Shown here piece after piece: positions 6,494-14,150 of a DNA stretch of 26,259 bases. Where the stretch lies: positions 1 to 26,259 of IMG/VR virus record IMGVR_UViG_3300017530_000026. One strand, given 5' to 3'. The notes below the pieces were generated by a model. That model ran no database searches. It had not been told where the DNA came from and was given only the letters and a program-made list of their open reading frames with translations. The first letter of the stretch is position 1. Each line of letters begins with the position of its first letter. Source of the DNA: a virus. The translations under genes and the position numbers were made by a program.

Positions 6494-7311
6494 GTCGTCT
6501 GCTCCAAACCGAGGATGACCTCGACCTTCCCGAAAACTCTGCTGATTTGATGCGTTTGGGACTTGAAGTTGCCAATGAGGTCCATCTCGAACGGGACATG
6601 ACAACACCCGACATTGAGATTGACCCTGATAACGAACCTTGGCTCGATGCTGAAGATACTCATGGCAACCCTCAACTATGGGCACAGCAACCGGACGAAT
6701 CAGCACGCGCCTATGCCCTATTCCGCTACTACTGCTCCATGCCAAGAATCGAGCGGTCCTACGTTGGAGCAGATCGTCACTACGGGATCAAGCCAGCCGC
6801 AAGCAAGTACGCCAACAAGTACTCATGGCCCGAGCGTGTGGCTGCTTGGGACCTGGAGAGAGACCGGATCTATCAGTCGCGCGTACTGGAGAAACTGCGA
6901 GAAGTAGGGGAACGGCAAGGTGACATCCTGGGGGCAGCTATTGAAGCTGTCGCCATCGTGTACAAACCGATGATTGATCGAATAGAGAACGACCCCGAGG
7001 GAGTATCTGAGGAGCTAGCGGAGAAGTCGATCATTCAGCAGCATGGCATGGCCATGAAAGCCTCCCGTGTCCTTCCCAATCTGATGGCTGCGGAACGTCT
7101 TGCAGTTGGCCTCCCCACCCAAATCACCCAGAATGTCCACACAGGGAAGATAGAGCATGTCCACACCCCCGATCTCGACGCTGTTGCAGACATCCTCGCC
7201 GGACTCAATCAAGCAGGCGCTTTCGACACTGACACCGATAGAGTTATCGACGTTGGCGAAGTCGCTGGTGACGAGGCAGAACCCCTACCTGAAGACGACA
7301 CCGACCTCTAA
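6490..7311 (+). CDS. Terminase small subunit (TerS)
   Basis: Would recognise the phage packaging site and load the large terminase. Evidence is position, directly upstream of the large subunit, and a helix-turn-helix-like region at about residues 75-125 (ARAYALFRYYCSMP then RSYVGADRHYGI, ending KYSWPERVAAWDLERDR). The W-P-E-R...A.D signature is common in phage TerS proteins. A central helical region (about 125-190) would serve for oligomerisation, and the C-terminal tail is acidic (PLPEDDTDL). The TTG start overlaps the previous stop; a later start near residue 18 is possible. The last 155 nt are also read in another frame as the start of the large terminase gene. Confidence 0.7.
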   Translation: MSRLLQTEDDLDLPENSADLMRLGLEVANEVHLERDMTTPDIEIDPDNEPWLDAEDTHGNPQLWAQQPDESARAYALFRYYCSMPRIERSYVGADRHYGIKPAASKYANKYSWPERVAAWDLERDRIYQSRVLEKLREVGERQGDILGAAIEAVAIVYKPMIDRIENDPEGVSEELAEKSIIQQHGMAMKASRVLPNLMAAERLAVGLPTQITQNVHTGKIEHVHTPDLDAVADILAGLNQAGAFDTDTDRVIDVGEVAGDEAEPLPEDDTDL

Positions 7312-8602
7312 GCAGACCGTCTTTCATCTGATGAATGATGTACTGGAAGTGTTGTTTGGTGGGGCAGCAGGAGGGGGCAAGTCTGAAGCTCTACTCAGAG
7401 GCTCGGCCGAATATGTGGACATCCCCAGATATTCAGCTCTCCTCCTCCGGCGCTCATACAAGGAGCTGTCCAAATCTGGGGCGCTAATGGATCGTGCTCA
7501 AGGGTGGTGGGGAGCTACTGACGCCCACTGGTCAGCAGAGAACCACACTTGGACATTCCCTTCAGGGGCCAGTGTCGAGTTCGGCTATCTCGAACGTGAA
7601 GCCGACCTCCTCCAATACCAATCAGCCGAATACCAATTCATCGGCTTTGATGAGCTGACCCAGTTCCCCGAACACCACTACATGTATATGTTCTCGCGTC
7701 TCCGCCGCCTCAAAACTGTTGACGTACCCATTCGCATGAGAGGCGCCACCAACCCTGGAGGTCCAGGTCATATGTGGGTCAAAAAGCGTTTCAACCTCCC
7801 CCACGGACCTAAAGACCCAGACCGGTCTTTCGTCTTCTCCAAACTCGAAGACAACCCCCACCTCGATATCGAGACCTATGAGAAATCTTTTGACCAATTG
7901 GCAGCAGTCACCTACGCACAACTCCGTCAAGGAGATTGGGATGTTCATGTGCGTGGAGGCCGGTTCGATGCCGCCTGGTTCCAAACCATCTCCCGTGATG
8001 AGATCCCAACCCCTGACATGAAGATCCGGTTCTGGGACCTGGCCGCGTCTGAACCTTCCGAGCTTGACCCTGACCCTGACTGGACGGCCGGTGTTCTCGT
8101 CTCACGCTCCAATCTCCCTCCAGCTCGCTATGCCGAACAACTCCTAGAGCAGAAGGTCCCCATCACTGGCCCCTTCTACACCATCGAGGACATTGTTCGG
8201 GTAAGGAGAAAGTCAGGCGCGGTAGAGGATGTGGTTCTTGAAACAGCCCGACATGATGGGATCCACACCCCAGTTTGGATCGAGCAAGAGCGGGGTGCTA
8301 CAGGCAAAGGAGCTATCCAGCGGTATCGGGAGTATGTCCTGTCCGGCTTCAAGGTTCGTGGCCTGTGGTTGACCGGAGACAAGGCAACTCGCATCACTGC
8401 CCTCTCCTCGCGCGCCCAAGAGGGTAGATTCTTCATGGTCATAGGACCTTGGAACGAAGCCTTCCTCGATGAAGCAGTCCTCTACACCGGAGACACCAAG
8501 GGCGGTCCCCATGACGATCAGCTAGATGCGGGAGCGGGCACGCTCTATGCGATGGACAAGGAAGGGTATATGGGAGAAAGGCGTCAAGCAGGTGAACACT
8601 GA
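7157..8602 (+). CDS. Terminase large subunit (TerL)
   Basis: The DNA packaging motor. ATPase: Walker A GGAAGGGKS at 68-76, Walker B FIGFDE at 161-166, and coupling motif TNPGG at 198-202. Nuclease: D294 in IRFWDLA, later acidic residues in VVLETARHD, and the final acidic pair in PHDDQLDAGAG near residue 450. A typical motif, NPYLKTTPTSKQ, at 42-53 lies inside the overlap with the TerS gene, so some overlap is certain. The ATG at 7157 has aggga about 9 nt upstream and gives a 155-nt overlap. GTG at 7268 is an alternative that would shorten the N terminus by 37 residues. Confidence 0.92.
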   Translation: MSTPPISTLLQTSSPDSIKQALSTLTPIELSTLAKSLVTRQNPYLKTTPTSKQTVFHLMNDVLEVLFGGAAGGGKSEALLRGSAEYVDIPRYSALLLRRSYKELSKSGALMDRAQGWWGATDAHWSAENHTWTFPSGASVEFGYLEREADLLQYQSAEYQFIGFDELTQFPEHHYMYMFSRLRRLKTVDVPIRMRGATNPGGPGHMWVKKRFNLPHGPKDPDRSFVFSKLEDNPHLDIETYEKSFDQLAAVTYAQLRQGDWDVHVRGGRFDAAWFQTISRDEIPTPDMKIRFWDLAASEPSELDPDPDWTAGVLVSRSNLPPARYAEQLLEQKVPITGPFYTIEDIVRVRRKSGAVEDVVLETARHDGIHTPVWIEQERGATGKGAIQRYREYVLSGFKVRGLWLTGDKATRITALSSRAQEGRFFMVIGPWNEAFLDEAVLYTGDTKGGPHDDQLDAGAGTLYAMDKEGYMGERRQAGEH

Positions 8603-8783
8603 CGTAGGGTGGATGGTGCGCGCGCGATGCACCTTCAATGGTCATCTCTGGGAGGTTGAGCAATTCGACATTGCTACTCATCGGATGTTGCTGATGTGCA
8701 ACCGCTGCGGAAACCGGCGCTCGACTACTGTGGGCAAAGTTAAGCTGTCAGAAGACAACACCCCACAGGCGGATAAACATTGA
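8592..8783 (+). CDS. Small zinc-ribbon-like protein
   Basis: Probably binds one zinc ion through C...H...C-x-x-C. From the GTG start the protein has about 63 residues, with ARCTFNGHLWE followed about 20 residues later by LMCNRCGNRR. The same C...H...(V/I)...C-x-R-C layout appears in the unknown protein at 14527-14730. The frame is open further upstream inside the TerL gene (ATG at 8526), but a start at GTG 8592 or ATG 8613 avoids a long overlap. Its TGA overlaps the TTG start of the portal gene. The function is unknown. Confidence 0.65.
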   Translation: MNTDVGWMVRARCTFNGHLWEVEQFDIATHRMLLMCNRCGNRRSTTVGKVKLSEDNTPQADKH

Positions 8784-10225
8784 CACTCCCTCTGGATTAT
8801 GCCACTCAGGATGAGACCCTAGACCTATCTACATCTCTGGCAATTCTTCGCACTGAAACCAACGCTCTAGCTGACGACCTCACCCTCCTGAACCTCTACC
8901 GGGATTACTACGATGGGGTTCAATACCTCGCCTATGGAACCGACCGCTTCAAGGAAGAGTTTGGTGAGGCTTTCAACGGGTTGGTCTCCAACTGGTGTGA
9001 AGTTGTGGTGGATGCAGTCCTCGACAAGCTAGCTGTGATCGGGGTTGCCATCCCCGACAATGAAGATCTATCCAAGGAAGTTTGGGAGGCGTTGCGAGCC
9101 AACGACCTCGATGAGCAACAGGAGGAGCTGCACGAGGGGATCTTGGTCGAGTCCCGCTCCTACGCCATCCTCTGGCCGGACCCTGAACTTGGCATCCGCT
9201 TCGACTGGAATCCCGCTCAAAACGTGCGGATCAAATACGCCGATGATGATGCACGTACCCCCGTCTGGGCGATGAAGAGATGGCTGACCTCATCTGGTGT
9301 GATTCGAGTCAACCTCTACTTCGCTGACCGGATCGAGAAGTGGCAGCAGTCTCCAAATGAGCAGCAAGGGAACATCACTCAAATCCCCGGCACATCCCCT
9401 CAGACCGGCCTCACCCAATTCTTCACTGATGGTGAGCCGTGGCCCCTACCCAACCCTTTCGGTGAGATCCCCGTAGTTGAGTTCTCCAACCGCAAGGGAA
9501 GTGAGATCAAATCTGTCATCCCTCAACAGGACGGTGTGAACTACCTCCTCACTTCAGCATTCGGTGCTGCCGAGTTCAACGCCATGCAACAGAAAGTGAT
9601 GATGACAAACGTGGCCGAGCCTAAAGGTGGATGGTCGAATACTCCTGGCCGAGTGTGGCATCTCCCTCATGCGTTGGATGCCGATGGCAAACCGATTGAA
9701 TCATCCATAGGTGAGTTCAGCGCAACTGACTTGGACCCTTACCGAAACCTCATTGAGATGACCCTCCAGCATGTGGCCCTCACCTCCAAGACCCCAGTGC
9801 GGATGTTCTTTCAATCGGACAGGGGTGGACGTGGGGATGCCCCTTCTGGTGAAGCTCTACGCGTGGAGGATCAACCCCTCATAGATAAGGTCCAGTCGAA
9901 GCAAGTTCGTTACGGCAACAGTTGGTACAAGGTGGTTCGTCTCACCGCCAAAGCTGTGAGTGGGGATTATGGGCTGGTCCTGCCGATGGGAGAAGTGATC
10001 TGGCAGGACACTCAAGCAGACTACCGATCTGCTCTGCTCGATGATGCGATCAAGATGTCAGAGATTGGAGTTCCATACGACTTCATCATCTCCAAGCTTG
10101 GACTATCCCCCGATGAAGTGGAGATGTTGATTGAGATGGGTAAAGAGGAAGAGCCGGTTGTGGAGGTGGCGGCTGAGACGAATGAGGCGTCTGAAAGGCC
10201 AAATCCAGTCACTTCGGACAGATGA
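8780..10225 (+). CDS. Portal protein (SPP1 gp6-like)
   Basis: Forms the dodecameric ring at the head vertex for DNA packaging and tail attachment. Support comes from size (481 aa), position right after the terminase, and features typical of actinophage portals: LNLYRDYYDGVQYLAYG near residues 36-52, NWCEVVVDAVLDKL near 71-84, and NPFGEIPVVEFSNR at 225-238. A long helical segment follows (DGVNYLLTSAFGAAEFNAMQ), then a flexible acidic C terminus. The TTG start overlaps the stop of the zinc-ribbon gene, and no strong ribosome-binding site is visible, so coupling is likely. Confidence 0.88.
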   Translation: MTLPLDYATQDETLDLSTSLAILRTETNALADDLTLLNLYRDYYDGVQYLAYGTDRFKEEFGEAFNGLVSNWCEVVVDAVLDKLAVIGVAIPDNEDLSKEVWEALRANDLDEQQEELHEGILVESRSYAILWPDPELGIRFDWNPAQNVRIKYADDDARTPVWAMKRWLTSSGVIRVNLYFADRIEKWQQSPNEQQGNITQIPGTSPQTGLTQFFTDGEPWPLPNPFGEIPVVEFSNRKGSEIKSVIPQQDGVNYLLTSAFGAAEFNAMQQKVMMTNVAEPKGGWSNTPGRVWHLPHALDADGKPIESSIGEFSATDLDPYRNLIEMTLQHVALTSKTPVRMFFQSDRGGRGDAPSGEALRVEDQPLIDKVQSKQVRYGNSWYKVVRLTAKAVSGDYGLVLPMGEVIWQDTQADYRSALLDDAIKMSEIGVPYDFIISKLGLSPDEVEMLIEMGKEEEPVVEVAAETNEASERPNPVTSDR

Positions 10226-10229
10226 CGTT

Positions 10230-10258
10230 TTGACGATCTCGCCCTAACCTGCTAGAGT
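10230..10258 (+). promoter_or_regulatory. Sigma70-like promoter for the head genes
   Basis: TTGACG at 10230-10235 and TAGAGT at 10253-10258 are separated by 17 bp, a near-consensus vegetative promoter for an actinobacterial or general sigma70 factor. It lies in one of the few non-coding gaps, after the portal gene and before the head genes. The predicted transcription start, near 10265, falls inside the following inverted repeat. Confidence 0.55.
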
Positions 10259-10259
10259 A

Positions 10260-10283
10260 GGTCTCCTATATGGGAAGGAGACC
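10260..10283 (+). promoter_or_regulatory. Perfect inverted repeat covering a Shine-Dalgarno site
   Basis: The 7-bp arms ggtctcc (10260-10266) and ggagacc (10277-10283) enclose a 10-nt spacer. The right arm contains the ggag ribosome-binding site of the gene at 10286. The element could be an mRNA hairpin that hides the site, or, because it sits at the predicted transcription start, a repressor operator. Confidence 0.5.
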
Positions 10284-10285
10284 CA

Positions 10286-10546
10286 ATGCAGGTAGCCAAG
10301 GACCTAGCTCCAACAATGTTTGGAATCCAACTAGGGCCAGACCAATGGCAGCTACGTCTCAACAAGCGAGAGATCGACACTCTCGAACAAGCCATCGCTA
10401 TTCGTGAGGAAGCCCGAGATCGGTTGCGGGAAGGTATGGGTTGGGAAGAGTTCGAGAGCAGTGTTCTCTATGTCCTGAGTGTTGACGATCTCGTTGACAC
10501 GCCCGTAATCAACTTCGCTCTCGACTATTCGGGAATGAAACCCTGA
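10286..10546 (+). CDS. Hypothetical protein (86 aa)
   Basis: First gene after a likely promoter, with ggaaggag as ribosome-binding site. It has a helical middle rich in Arg/Glu (KREIDTLEQAIAIREEARDRLREGMGWEEF) and an acidic C-terminal third. No motif ties it to a known head protein. Position between portal and scaffold is where phages often carry a protease or minor head protein, but no protease triad is visible in 86 residues. The TGA overlaps the next ATG (TGATG). Confidence 0.65.
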   Translation: MQVAKDLAPTMFGIQLGPDQWQLRLNKREIDTLEQAIAIREEARDRLREGMGWEEFESSVLYVLSVDDLVDTPVINFALDYSGMKP

Positions 10547-10881
10547 TGGCCGTCTACACCAAAGACTCAGCTAAAGCAGGCACTACCGAATACGTCGCCA
10601 CCGTCTACACCCTCGTTCCTGACCCTGACGGGATACGCCAATCCAATGACGGCAACTACCGGGAAGATACTCAGGTGAGCCGTCCATACAAGACCTCTTT
10701 TGGCGCATCAAACTGGGTGCGGCGGCAGATTGGGGACTACGCCGATGTCAACCAGTTCGAGTGGATCTCAGACTCCTTCCATGATGAAGAATATGGACAG
10801 GTCATTGACGCCTATCCAGAGATCGAATCCATCATTTACCTCTGGTGGGATGGGAATGAGTGGGAGTCAGAACCCACCTAG
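10546..10881 (+). CDS. Hypothetical protein (111 aa)
   Basis: Translationally coupled to the previous gene (TGATG). The protein is acidic and aromatic-rich (NQFEWISDSFHDEEYG, IIYLWWDGNEWESEPT), with beta-like N-terminal segments. No motif is recognised. It lies between portal and scaffold genes and is probably transcribed from the promoter at 10230. A 108-nt gap to the scaffold gene follows. That gap holds the scaffold ribosome-binding site (aggagg) and an upstream cctcct that could pair with it weakly, but nothing else is clear. Confidence 0.6.
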   Translation: MAVYTKDSAKAGTTEYVATVYTLVPDPDGIRQSNDGNYREDTQVSRPYKTSFGASNWVRRQIGDYADVNQFEWISDSFHDEEYGQVIDAYPEIESIIYLWWDGNEWESEPT

Positions 10882-10989
10882 CCAATCCGAATCCAGCTCG
10901 AATCGTAGCAATCCTTCCCTCCTCGGTTATGCTCACCACAGAGCAGCACCCAAACTGCTTAGACAACGTCGATTTCCCAGGAGGAAACC

Positions 10990-11604
10990 GTGCCAGAGGA
11001 GAAAGGGACCGAGACTCCAGAAGAGTCGAAGCCACCTGAGGAGTCTGAAACTCCCGCAGTAGTGGAGACTGAGACCGAGATTGAAACCAAGTCAGAGGCT
11101 AAGTCCTTTGACGAGGGGTATGTCAAGGACCTCCGCACTGAATCCGCCAAGTACCGCAAACGTGCCCAGGAGGCAGAGGCAAAGATCAAAGAGTTCGAGC
11201 AGGAGGGGATGGATGAGCTGGAAAAGGCTCAGACCGTCGCCAAGGATGCAACTGAGAAGGTGGGCCTTCTGGAACGCCAGCTCAACTCGGAGCGCACTCG
11301 GAACGCAGTCACTCTGGCTGCCGCCGAGATGAACTTTCGTGACGCATCCGATGCTCTCTCGATGATCGACACCGAAGCACTGACCTACGACGACGACACT
11401 GGCAGGCCAACTGACAAGAGCATCAAAGGTGCCCTCAAGTCATTGGCCAATCAAAAGCCCTACCTCGTTGATACAGGTTCAGGAACCGCTGATGGTGGCG
11501 CCCGTGGTGGTGCTGGCGAGCTAACTGAAGACCAAAAGGTTGCTGGCTACGAGAAGAAGCTCCAGGAACGGTACGGCTCGATTCCGATGCCGACCAACTA
11601 CTAG
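10990..11604 (+). CDS. Capsid scaffolding protein
   Basis: Guides capsid assembly and leaves before maturation. The 204 residues show the usual layout: a disordered Glu/Pro/Thr-rich N terminus (1-35), then FDEGYVKDLRTESAKYRKRAQEAEAKI, a signature start of actinophage scaffolds, a long charged coiled coil to about 110, and a C-terminal domain ending SIPMPTNY. It sits directly before the decoration and capsid genes. GTG start with a strong aggagg 7 nt upstream. Confidence 0.8.
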   Translation: MPEEKGTETPEESKPPEESETPAVVETETEIETKSEAKSFDEGYVKDLRTESAKYRKRAQEAEAKIKEFEQEGMDELEKAQTVAKDATEKVGLLERQLNSERTRNAVTLAAAEMNFRDASDALSMIDTEALTYDDDTGRPTDKSIKGALKSLANQKPYLVDTGSGTADGGARGGAGELTEDQKVAGYEKKLQERYGSIPMPTNY

Positions 11605-11611
11605 ACCTGTC

Positions 11612-11654
11612 GCTCCTCCTCTAACTCAGCAATCATCAAACATGCAGGAGGAGC
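11612..11654 (+). promoter_or_regulatory. Inverted repeat that can bury the decoration-gene Shine-Dalgarno site
   Basis: gctcctcct (11612-11620) is the exact complement of aggaggagc (11646-11654), which is the ribosome-binding site immediately before the ATG at 11655. The 25-nt loop has no evident internal structure. If formed, the 9-bp stem would block ribosome loading, implying control of the decoration protein relative to the scaffold. Confidence 0.45.
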
Positions 11655-12086
11655 ATGGCACGAATTGACAAGGCCCCAGAAGGTGGCAAGTTCCGTGCGC
11701 TCGCAGCCGCATCACTCGATGCAACTGCCGGAGCATGGGGCGTAGGAGATCTCCTCAACGTCACGATTGATTCCAGCGGCGAACTCGTCGCGGCATCAGC
11801 CACGAACGTTGATGGAGTCATCCTCACCTCAGAGGGTCAATCAGCCGATGCAGCAGCCAATAAGACTGTCATCGGTGGCCGTATGTACACGGTTTTCTTC
11901 CAGGCTGAGGTAGTGGAGGTAGGCGATTTCGTCGCTCCCACTCTCGCAGCAGGAAACCTTGTGTACGCCGCGGCAGCAGGTGATGTCACCGCTACCCCAG
12001 GCACAGGCGCAGTCTTCATTGGCTACGTCATGGACTCGGGTGAGCGCATGGTCATCAACCTGAACGCACGGATCGTTTCGGTCTAG
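11655..12086 (+). CDS. Capsid decoration protein
   Basis: A 143-residue Ala/Gly/Val-rich beta protein directly upstream of the major capsid gene, matching the size, position and style of head decoration proteins (GDLLNVTI, NKTVIGGRMYTVFF, AGNLVYAAAAGDVT, VFIGYVMDSGERMVINLNARI). It would bind the outside of the capsid and stabilise it. No cysteines. The start has an aggaggag ribosome-binding site that is part of an inverted repeat. Confidence 0.75.
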   Translation: MARIDKAPEGGKFRALAAASLDATAGAWGVGDLLNVTIDSSGELVAASATNVDGVILTSEGQSADAAANKTVIGGRMYTVFFQAEVVEVGDFVAPTLAAGNLVYAAAAGDVTATPGTGAVFIGYVMDSGERMVINLNARIVSV

Positions 12087-12097
12087 AAGGAGAGACA

Positions 12098-13240
12098 ATG
12101 ACACTTGAGAATTTGTCGCTCCTGACCATTCAGGAACGACTAGCCCTCGGCTTGTACGGTGCGGCGGAAGATGGGACTGCCCCTTCAGGTATGCTGAAGA
12201 GGTCGGACGCCATTGCCACCGTTCCCGGCACAGCCCTAACAGTCGATGGTCAACCAATCGCGGAGATCTGGAACGAACTCCAGTCCCGGCTGACCGCGTA
12301 CAACAACCAAATAGCACCGATCCTGGGACTGTTTTCGGATCTGACCATCAGGTCCAACGATCAGATAGCCACCTACTCAACGCGCGGCTTCGAGCAGGCG
12401 ACTGAGTTTGGCCGTCCCACCAACATCTCCCTCCAGTATCTAGCTCGGGCCTTTCCGATAGATAACTACGACATTGGCTTCGGGTACACCCAGAAGTTCA
12501 TTGATCGTGCGAAAGGTCGCGAGATCTTGGCAGTGCAGGACACAGTCGAGAACGCATGGTGGAACCTGCTTCTCAACACCGTGTTCAACGCAATGTTCGA
12601 CAACGCTCCAGGCGTGGACCCAGATGGTGTCCAGCCGCTACCCCTCTACAACGCTGACGGTGAGCTACCTCCGCCTTACAAGCGGTACACCCACCTGACA
12701 ACGCACACTCATTACCTGGCCGATGCCGGGGCAATCACGACTGCGTTGGTTGATGTGATAGAGGAGCATGTCACCCACCACGGATTCGGAGACTTTGGGG
12801 AGCAGTTGTTCCTCCTTCTCCACCGCGATGAGATGGCAACGGCTCGGGGCTTCGCGAACTTTGTGCCCGCTGAGTCGGCAAGCGTCAAGGCCATAGTGAC
12901 TGGCCCAACAATTGGCGCTGCCCCTTCAGCCGCAGCCCTCATCGGCCTCCCGGTCGAAGGGTTCATCGGCAAGTTCGCTGTCGTCCAGATGCTCGACGTT
13001 CCTAGCGGCTACGCCCTCGGTTTCGCGACCGGAGGCCAGTTCGCTTCCCAGAACGTCGTTCGTTTGCGTCAGCATGAGAATGAGTCTGCTCGTGGTCTAC
13101 GTCTCATCGAAGGCCCCCGGCAGAGGTACCCGCTCTACGATGCCGTCTACGACGGTTACACCGGAGCAGGTGTTGCCCAACGTGGCGCCGCTGTGATCCA
13201 TCGCTTCGGCAATGGCACATATGCACCGCCCGTCTTCTAG
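12098..13240 (+). CDS. Major capsid protein
   Basis: A 380-residue protein of the size, position and style of an HK97-fold capsid protein. It follows scaffold and decoration genes and is followed by an intrinsic terminator. Visible features: an N-terminal helical segment (TIQERLALGLYGA), an extended middle, DTVENAWWNLLLNTVFNAMFDNAP near 148-170 as a long backbone-type helix, and a C-terminal beta-rich half (VEGFIGKFAVVQMLDVPSG, YALGFATGGQ, then RGLRLIEGPRQRYPLYDAVYDGY). The ribosome-binding site aaggag lies 7 nt before the ATG. The exact family was not verified. Confidence 0.85.
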   Translation: MTLENLSLLTIQERLALGLYGAAEDGTAPSGMLKRSDAIATVPGTALTVDGQPIAEIWNELQSRLTAYNNQIAPILGLFSDLTIRSNDQIATYSTRGFEQATEFGRPTNISLQYLARAFPIDNYDIGFGYTQKFIDRAKGREILAVQDTVENAWWNLLLNTVFNAMFDNAPGVDPDGVQPLPLYNADGELPPPYKRYTHLTTHTHYLADAGAITTALVDVIEEHVTHHGFGDFGEQLFLLLHRDEMATARGFANFVPAESASVKAIVTGPTIGAAPSAAALIGLPVEGFIGKFAVVQMLDVPSGYALGFATGGQFASQNVVRLRQHENESARGLRLIEGPRQRYPLYDAVYDGYTGAGVAQRGAAVIHRFGNGTYAPPVF

Positions 13241-13260
13241 GAGCACCTAGTTGGATGATG

Positions 13261-13290
13261 AAAGGAGGGCCTTCACCGGCCCTCCTTTTC
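13261..13290 (+). terminator. Intrinsic terminator after the capsid gene
   Basis: A perfect 11-bp stem, aaaggagggcc (13261-13271) with ggccctccttt (13278-13288), has a 6-nt loop and is followed by a pyrimidine-rich TTTTCTCT tract. It lies 20 nt after the capsid stop codon. This is the strongest terminator in the window and would separate head from downstream transcription. Confidence 0.85.
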
Positions 13291-13300
13291 TCTACCATCC

Positions 13301-13330
13301 TTGACCATTACTCCAACCGATTGATAGTGT
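13301..13330 (+). promoter_or_regulatory. Possible promoter directly after the terminator
   Basis: TTGACC (13301-13306) and TAGTGT (13325-13330) are 18 bp apart. The match to sigma70 elements is moderate, but the position, 11 bp after a strong terminator and about 100 bp before the next gene, supports a separate transcription unit for the genes that follow. Confidence 0.4.
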
Positions 13331-13378
13331 GGAATCCTGAAAGTGCTTCCGTGGTCTGGCGTGGACGCTTTCTCGACG

Positions 13379-13417
13379 CTCTCAGCCCTGGGGGACTCAA
13401 CTCCCCCAGGTTGAGAG
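13379..13417 (+). promoter_or_regulatory. Leader hairpin before the gene at 13431
   Basis: The inner stem cctggggga/tcccccagg (13387-13395 with 13402-13410) has a 6-nt loop. It is extended by ctctca/tgagag (13379-13384 with 13412-13417) across a small internal loop. The structure ends just before the ribosome-binding site (aagggag) and lacks a T-run, so it is more likely a leader, processing or stability element than a terminator. Confidence 0.5.
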
Positions 13418-13430
13418 AAGGGAGATTTAG

Positions 13431-13781
13431 ATGTCGATAACAACCAAAGACCGCAACAAGATCTACAACCGCATTCGTCACTACAGGATGAGGGGCGAAC
13501 CAACACACGCCCACACCCTTGAGCTAGCAATGGCTGCTGGTGAGATGCCCGATCCAACCTTGATGTCTGATTCAGGTGTCAACACCGACACCCCTCTTGT
13601 GGGGAGTGTGGACCTGACCATTCCTCCCACACATGGGAAAGGGTCTGGGATAAAAGCTTGGGTTGAGTTCGCTGCCAAAGTCACCGACATTGATAGTGAG
13701 GTGTTACAACGGATGGGTCGAGATGACATCATCGAAACTCTCAAAGCTAGAGGGAACATTCCCGCCGATGGGGATGAGTAG
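13431..13781 (+). CDS. Hypothetical protein (116 aa)
   Basis: The N terminus is basic and helical (TTKDRNKIYNRIRHYRMRGE), followed by a Pro/Thr-rich acidic linker and a C-terminal helical domain (GIKAWVEFAAKVTDIDSEVLQRMGRDDIIETLKARG). That last domain resembles the small C-terminal modules with a D-I-I-E-x-L-K pattern seen in phage head proteins, but no named family is claimed. It is first in the unit after the capsid terminator. The stop is followed directly by the next ATG. It may be a head-associated or connector-type protein. Confidence 0.65.
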   Translation: MSITTKDRNKIYNRIRHYRMRGEPTHAHTLELAMAAGEMPDPTLMSDSGVNTDTPLVGSVDLTIPPTHGKGSGIKAWVEFAAKVTDIDSEVLQRMGRDDIIETLKARGNIPADGDE

Positions 13782-14150
13782 ATGGCTTCCTTCAGAGAGT
13801 TGATGGTAGGCCCTGGCTCAGTAGCAGTTGCTTCAGCGGTTTATGGCGCCACCACCCTTACCAGTGGTCTTCTAGTCCCTCACGGAGCTTCCAAACTGGG
13901 TCTCTTCATAAACGTGACAGCCGCCTCAGGAGGCTCACCCACTCTTGATATTGATGTGGAGTGGTCATCTGATGGAGGTACCACATGGTTCGATAATGAT
14001 CCTGTGGATGAGATCTCACAACTGACAGCCATCAGCACCCTTGCCAAACAATTCACTGTGCTGGCTCCCGACTATCGGTTGCAGTTAGAGCTTGCTGGCA
14101 CCACTCCTAGCTTCACTGTGGTTGTAGACCATGTTGGACTGTTTGTCTAA
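13782..14150 (+). CDS. Beta-rich virion protein (122 aa)
   Basis: A small beta-sandwich-like protein: alternating strands (KLGLFINVTA, TLDIDVEWSSDGGTTWFDND, QFTVLAPDYRLQLELAG, FTVVVDHVGLFV) with few charged residues. This pattern is typical of phage structural accessory proteins with jelly-roll or Ig-like folds. The gene at 16315-16677 encodes a protein of the same size and style, possibly a distant paralog. The stop codon lies within the first copy of a 21-bp tandem repeat. Confidence 0.6.
   Translation: MASFRELMVGPGSVAVASAVYGATTLTSGLLVPHGASKLGLFINVTAASGGSPTLDIDVEWSSDGGTTWFDNDPVDEISQLTAISTLAKQFTVLAPDYRLQLELAGTTPSFTVVVDHVGLFV

Noticed and set aside
10482-10511. Second promoter-like TTGACG inside the gene at 10286
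   Set aside because: The 12-bp TTGACGATCTCG also occurs at 10230, but no acceptable -10 element follows at normal spacing and the sequence is coding.
10882-10989. Long-range pairing of cctcct with the scaffold gene ribosome-binding site
   Set aside because: Only 6 bp with a loop of about 60 nt and no extension. Too weak to list as an element.
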